In this document: positions 7,951 to 16,882 of the stretch, piece after piece | How the letters are laid out: each line of letters opens with the position of its first letter | Numbering within the stretch: the stretch's first letter is position 1 | Source of the DNA: Zhaonella formicivorans | GTDB taxonomy: Bacteria; Bacillota; DUOV01; Zhaonellaceae | Length of the DNA stretch: 64,000 bases | Assembly (NCBI RefSeq): GCF_004353525.1 | Contig: NZ_CP085524.1 | Coordinates: forward strand, 1,124,142-1,188,141 | Direction: 5' to 3' | Made by a program: the position numbers and the translations under genes | Notes under the pieces: generated by a model | The model's database searches: none | What the model saw: only the letters and a program-made list of their open reading frames with translations | What the model was told of the DNA's origin: nothing

Positions 7951-8796
7951 TCATTCCTTGCGCAAAATTAAGATATTTTGATGAGTGATATTGGGGACAA
8001 AACTTGTCATAATGGCATATGGCTTTAACGGTCGCTGAGTTGCCTTATTGCACCAAATCCTTAAGCCTTTAAATTTAAAGCCTACTTCCTGCATTACCTG
8101 GCTAACCAAATATCCTAACGGTATATATTCCCCATCACGGTAACGGTCACCAAGAATCATAACAAAATATCTTTTACTCTTTAACACACGCCATACTTCC
8201 TGCCCCACTTTTTTCATCAATTCCAAAAAGGCTGGAAAGTCAGCAGCGTTAGCTAAGTCTTTGCTTTCCTGCAGATTAAACATATTAAAATTTGTTTCCG
8301 ATTTAAATCCACTTATTTTGTGCTGACAACCATAAGGGGGATCCGTTATCACTGCGTCCAAAGATCCATCAGCTAGGGTAGGAAAAATTTCGAAGCAATC
8401 CCCTAGCACCATTTCCGGAAAAATATCTGGCGGACTTTGGTCGAAGTCACCGCGCCTTTCAAGGATTCCTTCCCGAACCTTAAAAGTACGGCAGATTTCC
8501 TGATAAACTTTGACCCACTCTGGATTCAGTTCAATACCCAAAGCCTTTCTGTCAGTCAAAGCTGCACCCAGTAGAGTTCCCCCCACACCTGCAAAAGGAT
8601 CTAAAACTGTTTCACCCTTCTTAGTAAAAAATTTGATAATATCCGCCATTAATTCCGGTGGTTTCATGGCTCCATGGGCTTTTCGTAAATAATGAGTTGC
8701 ATCGGGAGGATAATTAGTAATATAAAGCGTATCTGTCCAGTACAGCCATTCTGAACTGGTTAAATCATTCAGCCGATTTGTTAATTTTTTACCCAT
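7951..8796 (-). CDS. Site-specific DNA methyltransferase (N6-adenine or N4-cytosine), orphan
   Basis: 281 residues. The SAM motif DPFAGVGGTLLGA appears at about 90 and the catalytic motif TDPPYG at about 157; that order (FxGxG before DPPY) suggests a beta-class methyltransferase. A target-recognition stretch would fall between or after these. There is no restriction endonuclease or specificity gene nearby, so it may be an orphan regulatory methylase. The preceding 150 bp is non-coding. Target sequence cannot be read from the gene. Confidence 0.82.
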   Translation of the reverse strand: MGKKLTNRLNDLTSSEWLYWTDTLYITNYPPDATHYLRKAHGAMKPPELMADIIKFFTKKGETVLDPFAGVGGTLLGAALTDRKALGIELNPEWVKVYQEICRTFKVREGILERRGDFDQSPPDIFPEMVLGDCFEIFPTLADGSLDAVITDPPYGCQHKISGFKSETNFNMFNLQESKDLANAADFPAFLELMKKVGQEVWRVLKSKRYFVMILGDRYRDGEYIPLGYLVSQVMQEVGFKFKGLRIWCNKATQRPLKPYAIMTSFVPNITHQNILILRKE

Positions 8797-8904
8797 GACC
8801 CTCCCCCTAAGGCTTAAAACATTCCTCCACCGAAAAAATATGCAGCTAAAACTATTATATACCCCTACCTAATTTTAAATTATAACATAACCTGGCAGAA
8901 GCTT

Positions 8905-8942
8905 AAAAGTTAAAGCTCCCCATCCTTTTTAGATAGGGAGCT
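8905..8942 (-). terminator. Terminator after the 44-residue gene
   Basis: AGCTCCC (8914-8920) and GGGAGCT (8936-8942) form the core stem, extended by ATC/GAT. T-rich sequence follows on the minus strand. It ends the capA-small-gene transcript. Confidence 0.7.
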
Positions 8943-8951
8943 ACTTCTTTA

Positions 8952-9086
8952 TCAAGCTTGAAACTGAGCAATTATTAACTTTTTGATTTCCTCAATACTT
9001 TTCAAGTGAAACACTTGCTCTTGATGTTCCCCCAAATCTTTTTCCAGGCCAATTTCATGCAATATTCTGTCAATTAATTGCCACAT
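8952..9086 (-). CDS. 44-residue small protein downstream of capA
   Basis: The frame starts MWQLIDRILHEIGLEK and ends IIAQFQA; it is amphipathic and probably helical, with no cysteine. A strong ribosome site (GGAGGAAGG) precedes the ATG by 2-6 nt. It begins 18 bp after the CapA stop codon and is followed by a clear terminator, so it is the last gene of the capA transcript. It is too short for usual gene-finder cutoffs. Function unknown. Confidence 0.6.
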   Translation of the reverse strand: MWQLIDRILHEIGLEKDLGEHQEQVFHLKSIEEIKKLIIAQFQA

Positions 9087-9103
9087 GGCCTTCCTCCTTC
9101 GGG

Positions 9104-10273
9104 CTAAAGATCCGCTCTTCCCATTTCCCTAAAAACCTTGATACCCGGTTCTGTACTAAGCAAACCGGTGATATTGTCCCATGCTTTTTGTAAAACAACA
9201 TAATCGCTGTCTGTTAAAAAATTGTAGGAGCGCGATTGGAGCGCTTGCTCAATGGATAAAATTTTAAATTTTAATTTCCTATGTTCATAATAGCGCTGCG
9301 TATATATAGGTACATAATTAACTCCGCTGACAGTAACTTTCCCAGTAGACATATCCTTTCCCAAAACAATATTGTAAATGGCTCCGCTTTGACGTTCAAT
9401 GCCTTTTTGAGAAGAGATAAAATTGCCTAACGAGTAAATAACCAGTTTATTTCCCCACTCCGGCAAAAGCTGAGCCGGTTGCAAAACATGGGGATGACTA
9501 CCCAAAACAATGTCAACCCCGGTGGAAAATAAATAATCAACCACCTCCTTTTGAAAATCATTTGGTCCTACCCGATACTCAGTACCAAAGTGTACTGCAC
9601 AAATTATAACCTCTGCTCCAGCCTCTTTTGCTTTAGCTATATCATTACCGATAACTTCTTTATCCAAAAGATTGACCAGGTAAGTTTGGTTTTTTGGCAT
9701 ATTAAAACCATTAAGGCCATAGGTGTAAGCCAAAAACGCTATTTTAATTCCCTTTATATCTTTAAGCAGGATCTTTTCCCGCTCTTCCTGAGAGCGGCTG
9801 GTGCCAACATGCTCCAGTCCATAAGCACGCAAATTGTTGATAGTACGAATTACTCCCGTAGCTTTACGATCGAAAGCATGGTTATTGGCTGTAACTAAAA
9901 CATCGAAACCAACGTCTTTTAAAGCCTCAGCCAAACTTTCGGGGGCATTAAAACGCGGATATCCGGTATACTTCAGATCTTTTCCAGCCAGCGTAGTTTC
10001 TAAATTGCCTATTGTCAAATCTGCAGCTGTCAAATACTTTTTTACTTCCTGAAAAGACTCAGTAAAATTATATGAGTCATCTTCTATATTATGCGCGCTG
10101 GCAATTTGTGTGTCATGAACCATTATGTCCCCTACAGCAGCAATGGTGACAGTTTGCACTTCAGGTGGTTTAATATTGTCCCGGGGCATAATCGGTGCGG
10201 GTAAGGTTACAGCTGAGCCGCATCCTGATAAAATAAAAACCGCAGTGATTATTAAAACGAGCATTTTAGGCAC
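9104..10273 (-). CDS. CapA family lipoprotein (poly-gamma-glutamate synthesis-like metallophosphatase)
   Basis: About 389 residues. The start MPKMLVLIITAVFILSGCG is a lipoprotein signal with lipobox LSGC. The mature part has CapA/calcineurin-like motifs: AVGDIMVHD, NLETTLAG, TANNHAFDR and GSHPHVLQP. CapA domains act outside the membrane on capsule or wall polymers. No capBC partners are present, so a poly-glutamate role is not supported. GTG at 10273 has GGAG 8 nt upstream; the upstream TTG at 10291 lacks one. Confidence 0.85.
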   Translation of the reverse strand: MPKMLVLIITAVFILSGCGSAVTLPAPIMPRDNIKPPEVQTVTIAAVGDIMVHDTQIASAHNIEDDSYNFTESFQEVKKYLTAADLTIGNLETTLAGKDLKYTGYPRFNAPESLAEALKDVGFDVLVTANNHAFDRKATGVIRTINNLRAYGLEHVGTSRSQEEREKILLKDIKGIKIAFLAYTYGLNGFNMPKNQTYLVNLLDKEVIGNDIAKAKEAGAEVIICAVHFGTEYRVGPNDFQKEVVDYLFSTGVDIVLGSHPHVLQPAQLLPEWGNKLVIYSLGNFISSQKGIERQSGAIYNIVLGKDMSTGKVTVSGVNYVPIYTQRYYEHRKLKFKILSIEQALQSRSYNFLTDSDYVVLQKAWDNITGLLSTEPGIKVFREMGRADL

Positions 10274-10393
10274 CTTGCTCACTCCATTCAACCTGCTTTA
10301 GCAACCAACAATAACAAGTTTGTTTTACTTGCCAAGCAAACTTCTTCTTTTTGTGCTTTGCAAACGGTATAAAAAGTGTACTTAACTAGAACC

Positions 10394-11125
10394 TTAGTTC
10401 TGGTTGAACTCCCGGCTTTCTTTGACTGCCCGCGCTATCTGCTTTAAAACAGCCGGATTGTCGTATACTACATTTCCAACCACAACTGTGTCTGCAAAGG
10501 CAGCAAATGCTTTGGCCTGCTCCGGCGTTCGGATGCCACCACCGTAGAAAACAGGGGTATCCTTGGCAATTTTTTTAACTTGGGCAACAACCTGCACTTC
10601 ACCAAGTTTGCCACTATATTCTAGATAAATAAGCGGCAAGCCTAAAATAAACTTTGCTACTCTGGCAAAACTTATTATTTCCTCCATGGTTAGTTCAGCT
10701 TTTGCATTAACCTTCCGGGCCGCCGCGCAAGCCGGATTTAATATTAGATACCCCTCCGCTACCAGCAATTCCTCTAAAGGGAAGACGTTTAAAATACTGC
10801 CAACCCTGAGAAACATTTCCTGGTGAGAGCCAACCAACCACTCCACCTGACTAGTATTTAAGACAACTGGAATAAAATATTTGTCTGCACCCGCAACAAC
10901 TGCCTCAGGAGCACTTACTTCTACATTTACCGGTAGCTCATGTCCGGCAATTCTTTTGACTTTTTCCAGCAATTCTTCTACTTTACTTCTTTTTATTCCT
11001 TGAGTTCCTCCAATTAAGATAGCGTCTGTTCCGCTGGAACAAACTAGTTCGATAAGCTCCAATGAATTTTCTTTATCCGGATCTAATTTAGTCACATGTC
11101 GCCATTTTTTCCAGTCGTTTGTCAT
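10394..11125 (-). CDS. pcrB: PcrB, heptaprenylglyceryl phosphate synthase
   Basis: 243 residues, a TIM-barrel prenyltransferase of the GGGP synthase family. In Firmicutes PcrB joins heptaprenyl diphosphate to glycerol-1-phosphate. Motifs: WRHVTKLDPDK at the N-terminus, GTDAILIGGTQG, PVVLNT, YLEYSG and YGGGIRTPEQAKAFA followed by VVGNVVYDN, the phosphate-binding end. The start MTNDWKKW aligns with Bacillus PcrB and has a GAGGA site, so it is preferred over the ATG six codons upstream (11143). It stands alone. Confidence 0.87.
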   Translation of the reverse strand: MTNDWKKWRHVTKLDPDKENSLELIELVCSSGTDAILIGGTQGIKRSKVEELLEKVKRIAGHELPVNVEVSAPEAVVAGADKYFIPVVLNTSQVEWLVGSHQEMFLRVGSILNVFPLEELLVAEGYLILNPACAAARKVNAKAELTMEEIISFARVAKFILGLPLIYLEYSGKLGEVQVVAQVKKIAKDTPVFYGGGIRTPEQAKAFAAFADTVVVGNVVYDNPAVLKQIARAVKESREFNQN

Positions 11126-11269
11126 TAGGCAGTTCCTCATCATTGCTTAATCCTTAGTATTGATATTAATAACCAGATACTGTCAGCGTGATATATTAAT
11201 TTACTTCGCCAGGCAGAAAATATTTTCCTGCGGCTTGCCGAGTAAAAAATAAGCCTGCACGAACACCGA

Positions 11270-11301
11270 ATTAAATAACCCTGTGCCATTGTGCACAGGG
11301 T
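11270..11301 (-). terminator. Terminator of the BMP lipoprotein gene
   Basis: CCCTGTGC (11279-11286) pairs with GCACAGGG (11293-11300). A moderately T-rich tail follows on the minus strand just after the stop codon. Confidence 0.65.
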
Positions 11302-11310
11302 AAAATTTAA

Positions 11311-12330
11311 TTAACTAATTTTTTTGACTTCAATTTTGCCTGCAGCAAGATCTTCTGTTATTGCCTTAATCTTATCTTTAACTTCTTGTGGAATTTTATC
11401 TTCAAACCCGTGATAGGGGGACAAGTATACAGCGCCCTCGTTAAAGCCTAAATTGTAAAACTTTGCTTCAAAATCATTGTTTTGAATCTTTTGCACAACA
11501 AAAGTAATCAGTACTGGAACTGATTTAATACCGCTAACAACAACCGTGTCCGGAGCAATATCATTTTGATCTTGGTTGCTGCCAATTGCATAAACGCCTT
11601 TTATTTTAGCTGCTTCGATAGCACCCAACCCAGCTTGGTTAGCATTGGCCATAATAACATCGGCTCCCTGGGAGATCATTGCCAGGGCAGTTTCTTTAGC
11701 TTTAGCAACATCATCAAAACTACCTGTCATAGTAGAAAGTATCGTGGCATTAGGATTTACATATTTTACTCCTTGTTCGAATCCGGCTAATGAGCCTTTT
11801 ATCGGGGGAATTTCCTGGCCTCCGATAGAGCCAACAATATTTGATTTAGTCATAAGTCCAGCTACCACACCCATCAGGAATCCTTGCTGTTCATTATCAA
11901 TATTGACTGAAGCCAAATTTGGCTCCTGGGAGATGTTGCTACTGGTTACGATAAATTTTGAATTTGGAAACTCGGCGGCAACTTTTTTAGCTGCATCGCC
12001 AAATTGAAAACCATGGCCGATAATCACATCATACCCTTGCTCCGCATAGCCGCGAAAAACGCCTTCCATATCGCTCTGCTGCACATTTTCCTGGTATGCT
12101 ATCTCGACATTAAACTTTTCCTCAGCCTGCTTCAATCCTTCGTACGCCGAAGCATTCCAACCCATGTCATTAATAGGTCCGGGTAAAAGCAGTGCTACCT
12201 TTAACTTCTTTACTTCACCATTATCCCCAGCAGTTCCAGATGAATCCGCAGAATTATTTTGACCCCCACACCCGGCCACAAGTGCCGCCAGCATCATGAC
12301 AATTACCAGGATGCTAATCCATCGTTTCAT
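11311..12330 (-). CDS. BMP/PnrA family substrate-binding lipoprotein
   Basis: 339 residues. A lipobox LVAGCGG ends the signal peptide, then a Ser/Gly linker and a Bmp (basic membrane protein) periplasmic-type domain with LLPGPINDMGWNASAYEGL and GHGFQFGDAAKKVA. Family members bind purine nucleosides or related ligands for an ABC transporter. No permease or ATPase gene is adjacent, so the transporter must be encoded elsewhere or the protein is a sensor. The 249 bp upstream is AT-rich; I see no riboswitch there. Ligand uncertain. Confidence 0.85.
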   Translation of the reverse strand: MKRWISILVIVMMLAALVAGCGGQNNSADSSGTAGDNGEVKKLKVALLLPGPINDMGWNASAYEGLKQAEEKFNVEIAYQENVQQSDMEGVFRGYAEQGYDVIIGHGFQFGDAAKKVAAEFPNSKFIVTSSNISQEPNLASVNIDNEQQGFLMGVVAGLMTKSNIVGSIGGQEIPPIKGSLAGFEQGVKYVNPNATILSTMTGSFDDVAKAKETALAMISQGADVIMANANQAGLGAIEAAKIKGVYAIGSNQDQNDIAPDTVVVSGIKSVPVLITFVVQKIQNNDFEAKFYNLGFNEGAVYLSPYHGFEDKIPQEVKDKIKAITEDLAAGKIEVKKIS

Positions 12331-12547
12331 GCCGCTATTCCTCCTTCATTGTTTTGAGTGGATGCATTGCTTTTGAATCGTCCTTCTAATAGCCTCTTCC
12401 TAGCCTCCTTTACCCAAAATTAAAAATTTTGCTTATATTAAAATTTAACAATAACTTCGACAACTTTTTTCACAACCCTGCCTAACGAATTATTAGTTAT
12501 TCTAATAAGTTACTTTACCTAATTTTATAAATCACCTGACGCCTGAC

Positions 12548-12574
12548 AAAAAAAGCAGTCCAGAAAAGACTGCT
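12548..12574 (-). terminator. Terminator of yajQ
   Basis: AGCAGTC (12554-12560) pairs with GACTGCT (12568-12574), followed on the minus strand by six or seven T residues. Confidence 0.85.
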
Positions 12575-12579
12575 CCCTT

Positions 12580-13074
12580 TTAGGAACGGAAATTCACAAA
12601 TTGTAAATCGATGCCAAAATCTTTTGTTTTTAAGGCCTGAATAACAGCCTGTAAGTCATCTTTATTTTTTCCGGTGACCCTTACCTGATCCTCCAGCACT
12701 TGTGCCTGCACCTTCAATTTTAGTTCCTTGACGGCGCTTACAATTTGTTTTCCTTTTTCCTTATCGATACCTTTTTGTATTTTTAAAGCCTGCCTGACAG
12801 TACCCCCTGAAGCAGGCTCAACTTTGCCATAAGTCAGCGCTTTTAAAGAAACTTTACGTTTGATCATTTTACTTTGTAAGATATCAATTACTGCTTTAAG
12901 CTTATACTCGTTGTCAGCAATAATCTTGATTTCTGTCCCCTCCAACTCTATTGCAGATTTTGAACCTTTAAAATCATAGCGCTGTGCTATTTCTTTTTTT
13001 GTTTGGTTCACAGCATTGTCAAGCTCTTGTAAATCAACTTCCGATACTACGTCAAAAGAACAATCCTTGGCCAT
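12580..13074 (-). CDS. yajQ: YajQ family nucleotide-binding protein
   Basis: 164 residues with the family start [19 protein letters not shown], the segment [10 protein letters not shown] and ending DLQFVNFRS. YajQ proteins have two ferredoxin-like domains; some bind cyclic di-GMP and affect transcription, others bind nucleotides or RNA. Which applies here cannot be told. Single gene with its own terminator. Confidence 0.92.
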   Translation of the reverse strand: MAKDCSFDVVSEVDLQELDNAVNQTKKEIAQRYDFKGSKSAIELEGTEIKIIADNEYKLKAVIDILQSKMIKRKVSLKALTYGKVEPASGGTVRQALKIQKGIDKEKGKQIVSAVKELKLKVQAQVLEDQVRVTGKNKDDLQAVIQALKTKDFGIDLQFVNFRS

Positions 13075-13165
13075 TTTTCAACCTCGCTTCGTATAATTCC
13101 TTCAGCATATTTTATCCTTTTTGTCTAACAATGACAAGCCTAAGTCAAATTTTCCCGACAGACAC

Positions 13166-14824
13166 TTACCGGGGGATAGTAATAACAAACTTGCTACCCC
13201 TTCCGGGATAACTTTCAGCCTCTATATCCCACCCGTGGGCTTGAACTATTTGTTGCACCAGCGCCAATCCCAAACCGGCTCCTTGTTCTTTGGAAGTATA
13301 AAAAGGTTCAAATATTTTATGCAGACTATCTGGAGGAATTCCCACCCCGTTATCCGTTATTTCGATTTGCAGCCCTTTCGGCAGTTCAAAGGTACTTATC
13401 GTAATAATACCGCCTTGTGGCATGGCCTCCAGAGCATTACAGTATAAGTTCTTTAAAACCTGCAACACCTGTGCGGGATCAGCAAAAATCATTGGGTTTT
13501 GAGCTTTATATTCTTTTTTCACATCTATTTTATGAACGGGATTTTTGCTTACGGCCACAAAACAAGCTGTGTCCAGCAATTCATGTAAATTGACCGTTTT
13601 TTTCTTTATGGCCGTGGGCTTGGTAAGCAGAATGAAATCCCGTGCTAATTTTTCTATTCGTTCCAGTTCCTGGTAGATTGTTTCCTGGTAGTTGCTCCAA
13701 TGTCCTTGGTGTCTCATTAACTGGAAATAACCTTTTAGAACTGTAAGCGGGTTATAAATCTCATTGGCAAATCCCGAGGCCAATTGACCTACCAAAGCCA
13801 ACTTTTCAGCCCGGCGCTGCTTTTCGTCTTTGGCAGCCTTTTTAGCTCTTTTTGCCTTGTCCAACTCTTTAAAAAGGTTAGTCTGTAATTCCTGTCCTGT
13901 TTTACCATCACCGGGATACTTAACAGACGCAAAAGTAAAAGAAATAGCCTTATTAAGTCTTAATTCAACGCTCAAGGCCTCAGTTTGACGCTGAAAGGAT
14001 GCCAAATAAGTTTTGACGGAATTTATACTTTCCCCTAGCAAAAGCAAAACAAAAACTCCTCCACCGAAAGAAAAAACCGAAACCTTTCCCTCCTCAAAAC
14101 TTTTAATCACCAGGGCCAGACGTATCAGCAAATCATTCGTTCCCTGGTACCCCAAAAAAATATTAAAGTCATTTACATCATCTAGATCTATTATCACAAT
14201 CGAAAATCCGGATTCAGAAGTTATAAGATTATTAAGTGTATCCTGAAACGCTTGAAAATTTTTTAAGCCAGTAAGCGGATCCTTATATGCCAAGCTTTTT
14301 ACCTTTTCGAATAAAAGTGCGTTGCTCAAAGCCTTGGCCAAATCACCAGCTAGAGCTTCGTACAAACGAACTTCGTTAGAGGAAAAAGTACGCTGAAAAT
14401 GGGGCTGGAAAAATACAATGGTCCCCAACACTTTTTTATCATCAATCAGAGGTAATCCTAGAGCTGAGCAAACGCCCACCTCGTTACTCACTTCTTCGGG
14501 AAACACGGGAGAAGAAAGAGCGTTTTCTATGTAGACGGCCTGCTTTTTATGAACTACTTGGGCTGCCAGGAGGGACGAATCTGTAACTTTATACTTTTTT
14601 TCCAGTTGGGGAGCTATACTGCTGGCAAACAGTACCAAATCCTTTTCGGATTCCTGCAGATAAATAGCAACAGCTAAGCCAAATTTGTCCTGTATGGTAG
14701 ATTTTAGATTTGCAGTTAACTCTTCTAAATCTATACTGGAACTAAGACGGGTGTGTATTTCAAACAGTAAACCAAGATAATCCAGTTCGCTACAAACCGT
14801 ATTTTTTTTCTCCAAACCAGTCAT
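13166..14824 (-). CDS. GAF / GGDEF-like / histidine-kinase-type protein with altered phospho-acceptor
   Basis: 552 residues. Order: GAF domain (about 20-170), a GGDEF-like domain (about 180-330) whose active motif is degenerate (FGGGVF instead of GGDEF), a dimerisation helix pair (about 345-400) and a HATPase domain with N box NLYCNALEAM, DNGVGIP and GAGLGLALV. In the H box the phospho-acceptor His is Asn: ASGFANEIYNPL (codon AAT at 13763-13765). It probably cannot autophosphorylate normally. No membrane segment. GGGAG precedes ATG 14824; the longer frame from 14854 lacks a site. No adjacent response regulator. Confidence 0.82.
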   Translation of the reverse strand: MTGLEKKNTVCSELDYLGLLFEIHTRLSSSIDLEELTANLKSTIQDKFGLAVAIYLQESEKDLVLFASSIAPQLEKKYKVTDSSLLAAQVVHKKQAVYIENALSSPVFPEEVSNEVGVCSALGLPLIDDKKVLGTIVFFQPHFQRTFSSNEVRLYEALAGDLAKALSNALLFEKVKSLAYKDPLTGLKNFQAFQDTLNNLITSESGFSIVIIDLDDVNDFNIFLGYQGTNDLLIRLALVIKSFEEGKVSVFSFGGGVFVLLLLGESINSVKTYLASFQRQTEALSVELRLNKAISFTFASVKYPGDGKTGQELQTNLFKELDKAKRAKKAAKDEKQRRAEKLALVGQLASGFANEIYNPLTVLKGYFQLMRHQGHWSNYQETIYQELERIEKLARDFILLTKPTAIKKKTVNLHELLDTACFVAVSKNPVHKIDVKKEYKAQNPMIFADPAQVLQVLKNLYCNALEAMPQGGIITISTFELPKGLQIEITDNGVGIPPDSLHKIFEPFYTSKEQGAGLGLALVQQIVQAHGWDIEAESYPGRGSKFVITIPR

Positions 14825-14956
14825 GTGTACTCCCACTTTCTTATAAATGGACATCGTTCTGGTTTATCTGCATATTTTCTCCTTTTTCTCGCATAACCCT
14901 CCCTATCTAGCTAAAATTATTTATAAAAAAATTTTTTAGGTTCACTGTTCTGCAGT

Positions 14957-15907
14957 TTAAAAAACTTTGAAGGAAAAACCCTGAGCCTGAAAATACTCAA
15001 TTATTGCCGGCAAAGCCTCTACCGTGCTGGCATGTCCGGGACCGTCATGAAAAAGGATTACCATCTCGTCCCATAATAATTGGTTGTTTGCCTGGCGCTT
15101 AACATTAGCCACAATTTGATTCGCATTTGGTATAGGCTTCCTGGAGTCGTAAGAGTCAACATTCCAACCTTTAAGTTCATAACCGGCCTTAGCAATGAAT
15201 GCCTGTTTGTCGGTTTTGCCCAAGAATCTACCCCCGGGTTCCCGGATAATCCGAGGCCTTTTACCAATTAATTGGAAAAGCAACTCTTCATTTTTATATA
15301 TCTCTTTGAGAAAAGCTTCCTCGCTGGCGTAAACCGACTGGTACTTATGGCTGTAAGTATGATTGGCCACCAGGCTGCCTTGCGCCTCGATTTGTTGAAC
15401 TATTTCTGGATATTTTTCTACATTAGTTCCCACGACAAAAAAGGTTGCTTTAATTCCATATAAATCTAAAATTGCTAATATTCGGGGTGTGTTGACAGCA
15501 TCTGGCCCGTCGTCAAAAGTCAAATAAATATTCTTCCCAGAGGGATTGTTTTTTCCTCGAGGAGGTGAAAGCTTTTCGGAAAACATTTCATTTTCCAGGT
15601 TCTTTTCTGTCTGAAGTTCTTTCCCTGCCATGTTAGGAACTGTTGATTTCTGGCTGTTTTCACCATCAGGAAAAGAGGCAGGCTCCGTTTTTTGCTCCTC
15701 TGCTGTGGATTTAGAAGGGGCGGGCAGCTCGTTGCCACTGACTTTAATTGGTGCTGCGGAAATATGCTTTGGCGCAGGCAAACTGATTTCGTCTTGTGGC
15801 TCGTAAATTGTACCTAAAACCAAATTAACAGAATCAGGTACAAGAGAACGACAGCCCGCGATGGCCAGCAAGATGAACACGAACATTAGCATAACTTTTT
15901 TTAACAC
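14957..15907 (-). CDS. Polysaccharide deacetylase lipoprotein (NodB domain)
   Basis: About 316 residues. A hydrophobic start ending LAIAGC suggests a lipoprotein. A low-complexity Pro/Ser/Lys/Glu linker (about 35-110) follows, then a NodB domain with motif 1 TFDDGPD, motif 2 HTYSHKYQ, motif 3 REPGGRF and a C-terminal ILFHDGPGH. It likely deacetylates peptidoglycan or another N-acetylated glycan outside the cell. GTG 15907 has GGGGGAT 6 nt upstream. It is upstream of the GAF/kinase-like gene, separated by 130 bp. Confidence 0.88.
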   Translation of the reverse strand: MLKKVMLMFVFILLAIAGCRSLVPDSVNLVLGTIYEPQDEISLPAPKHISAAPIKVSGNELPAPSKSTAEEQKTEPASFPDGENSQKSTVPNMAGKELQTEKNLENEMFSEKLSPPRGKNNPSGKNIYLTFDDGPDAVNTPRILAILDLYGIKATFFVVGTNVEKYPEIVQQIEAQGSLVANHTYSHKYQSVYASEEAFLKEIYKNEELLFQLIGKRPRIIREPGGRFLGKTDKQAFIAKAGYELKGWNVDSYDSRKPIPNANQIVANVKRQANNQLLWDEMVILFHDGPGHASTVEALPAIIEYFQAQGFSFKVF

Positions 15908-16020
15908 AAAATTATCCCCCAAATTCCGATTTTCTCTCCAAACATATAAACGAAAAAATCGACATTTAGTTGCACTTTTTTTAAAAAATATTTATGGAAA
16001 TTTATACCTATCTGCCCAAC

Positions 16021-16048
16021 AAAAATGGCTCTCTGCAAGCAGAGAGCC
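16021..16048 (-). terminator. Strong minus-strand terminator of a lost gene
   Basis: A perfect 10-bp stem, GGCTCTCTGC (16027-16036) with 16039-16048, followed on the minus strand by A and five T. No intact minus-strand gene lies just upstream; it follows the gene remnant at 16080-16190. Confidence 0.75.
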
Positions 16049-16079
16049 TGGTGCAACATTATTCGGACCAGTTATGGAG

Positions 16080-16190
16080 CTAAAACTTGAATTTAATAAT
16101 TAGGGGGTAATGATCAAAGAATTGACTTCTCCTTAGCACCCAGTCGTCACCAGAAAAATGTGCTACGGCACCAGAAATTAATCCCGGAAC
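16080..16190 (-). pseudogene. C-terminal remnant of a probable endonuclease/exonuclease/phosphatase-family gene
   Basis: A 36-codon open stretch, preceded by an in-frame TAA and without a start codon, ends at TAG 16080 and is followed 32 bp later by a strong terminator. Its translation includes GDDWVLRRSQFFDHYPLI; the DHYPL ending resembles the conserved SDHYPL terminus of the EEP superfamily. The rest of the gene is absent. The family call rests on this short segment only. Confidence 0.35.
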
Positions 16191-16272
16191 TTAGTCTTTC
16201 TGCGCACATGTTTCTTTATATTTCATATCTTAAATATAAGACTATAACTTCAAGCGCTAAGGAGGTCATTTT

Positions 16273-16632
16273 ATGGGTCCGATTTATGACTGGCTTTACC
16301 GGAGAGCTTGCCGTAACCGTGCTTTCGGCATTCAGGAACACTATGAATTTATCTATGCCCATCCCTTCTCTCCACCGTTACCAAATCATCACTGGTGGTA
16401 TATAAGTAATGAAGAAGTGGTTGGTATAGCTACAGACGAAAATAAAAAATTGTTACACGTTATACATGGTATCCTGGGAAAATATCGGGTTGAAGATCAA
16501 CCTTACCAAGGGAAAACAGGTTATAAATATTTCCGGCCATTAAAAAACACAGAGGAGTTAACAGAAAATACCCTGGGGTTCTGGGAAATACATATCGATC
16601 CCGAAACCGGCCTACCCCTAGATTCAGAGTAG
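16273..16632 (+). CDS. Uncharacterised 119-residue protein
   Basis: A soluble protein rich in aromatic residues and histidine (PNHHWWY at about 37-43), with ends MGPIYDWLYRRACRN and HIDPETGLPLDSE. The start has an excellent AAGGAGGT site 6 nt upstream. No signal peptide or membrane segment. It faces the remnant on the other strand and is followed by a MITE-like repeat. I do not recognise the family. Confidence 0.7.
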   Translation: MGPIYDWLYRRACRNRAFGIQEHYEFIYAHPFSPPLPNHHWWYISNEEVVGIATDENKKLLHVIHGILGKYRVEDQPYQGKTGYKYFRPLKNTEELTENTLGFWEIHIDPETGLPLDSE

Positions 16633-16712
16633 ACTCATTATGATTCTACGTCACCAGAAAAGAATAAACTGATTCTGGAGGTTAATGTACACAGAAACGA
16701 CCTAGGGTTACC

Positions 16713-16853
16713 AGTCCCCAGCAGGCTAACGCCGTCGTTAGTCGATAGTCGATAGTACTAAAACACCCGAACAAGTGAGAATAACATGTAACGAAGGACT
16801 AACGACCAAGGACTAAGGACGAGGCATTTAGCCGATCCTTGTGACTGGGGACT
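16713..16853. repeat. Short MITE-like element with AGTCCCCAG ends
   Basis: AGTCCCCAG (16713-16721) and its exact inverse CTGGGGACT (16845-16853) bracket about 140 bp. The interior holds short degenerate repeats (TCGATAG twice, GACTAACGAC, GGACTAAGGAC). There is no open frame. It could be a miniature transposable element or a relic of one; no target duplication is evident. Confidence 0.4.
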
Positions 16854-16882
16854 AAAAAAAGACCTAAACCTAAGGTCTTTTT
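16854..16882 (-). terminator. Terminator of the nucleotidyltransferase-like gene
   Basis: AGACCT (16860-16865) pairs with AGGTCT (16873-16878); T runs lie on both sides, so it can work in both directions. It abuts the stop codon at 16882. Confidence 0.75.

Noticed and set aside
12331..12579. Purine riboswitch before the BMP gene
   Set aside because: AT-rich with no conserved purine-riboswitch core or P2/P3 loop motifs.
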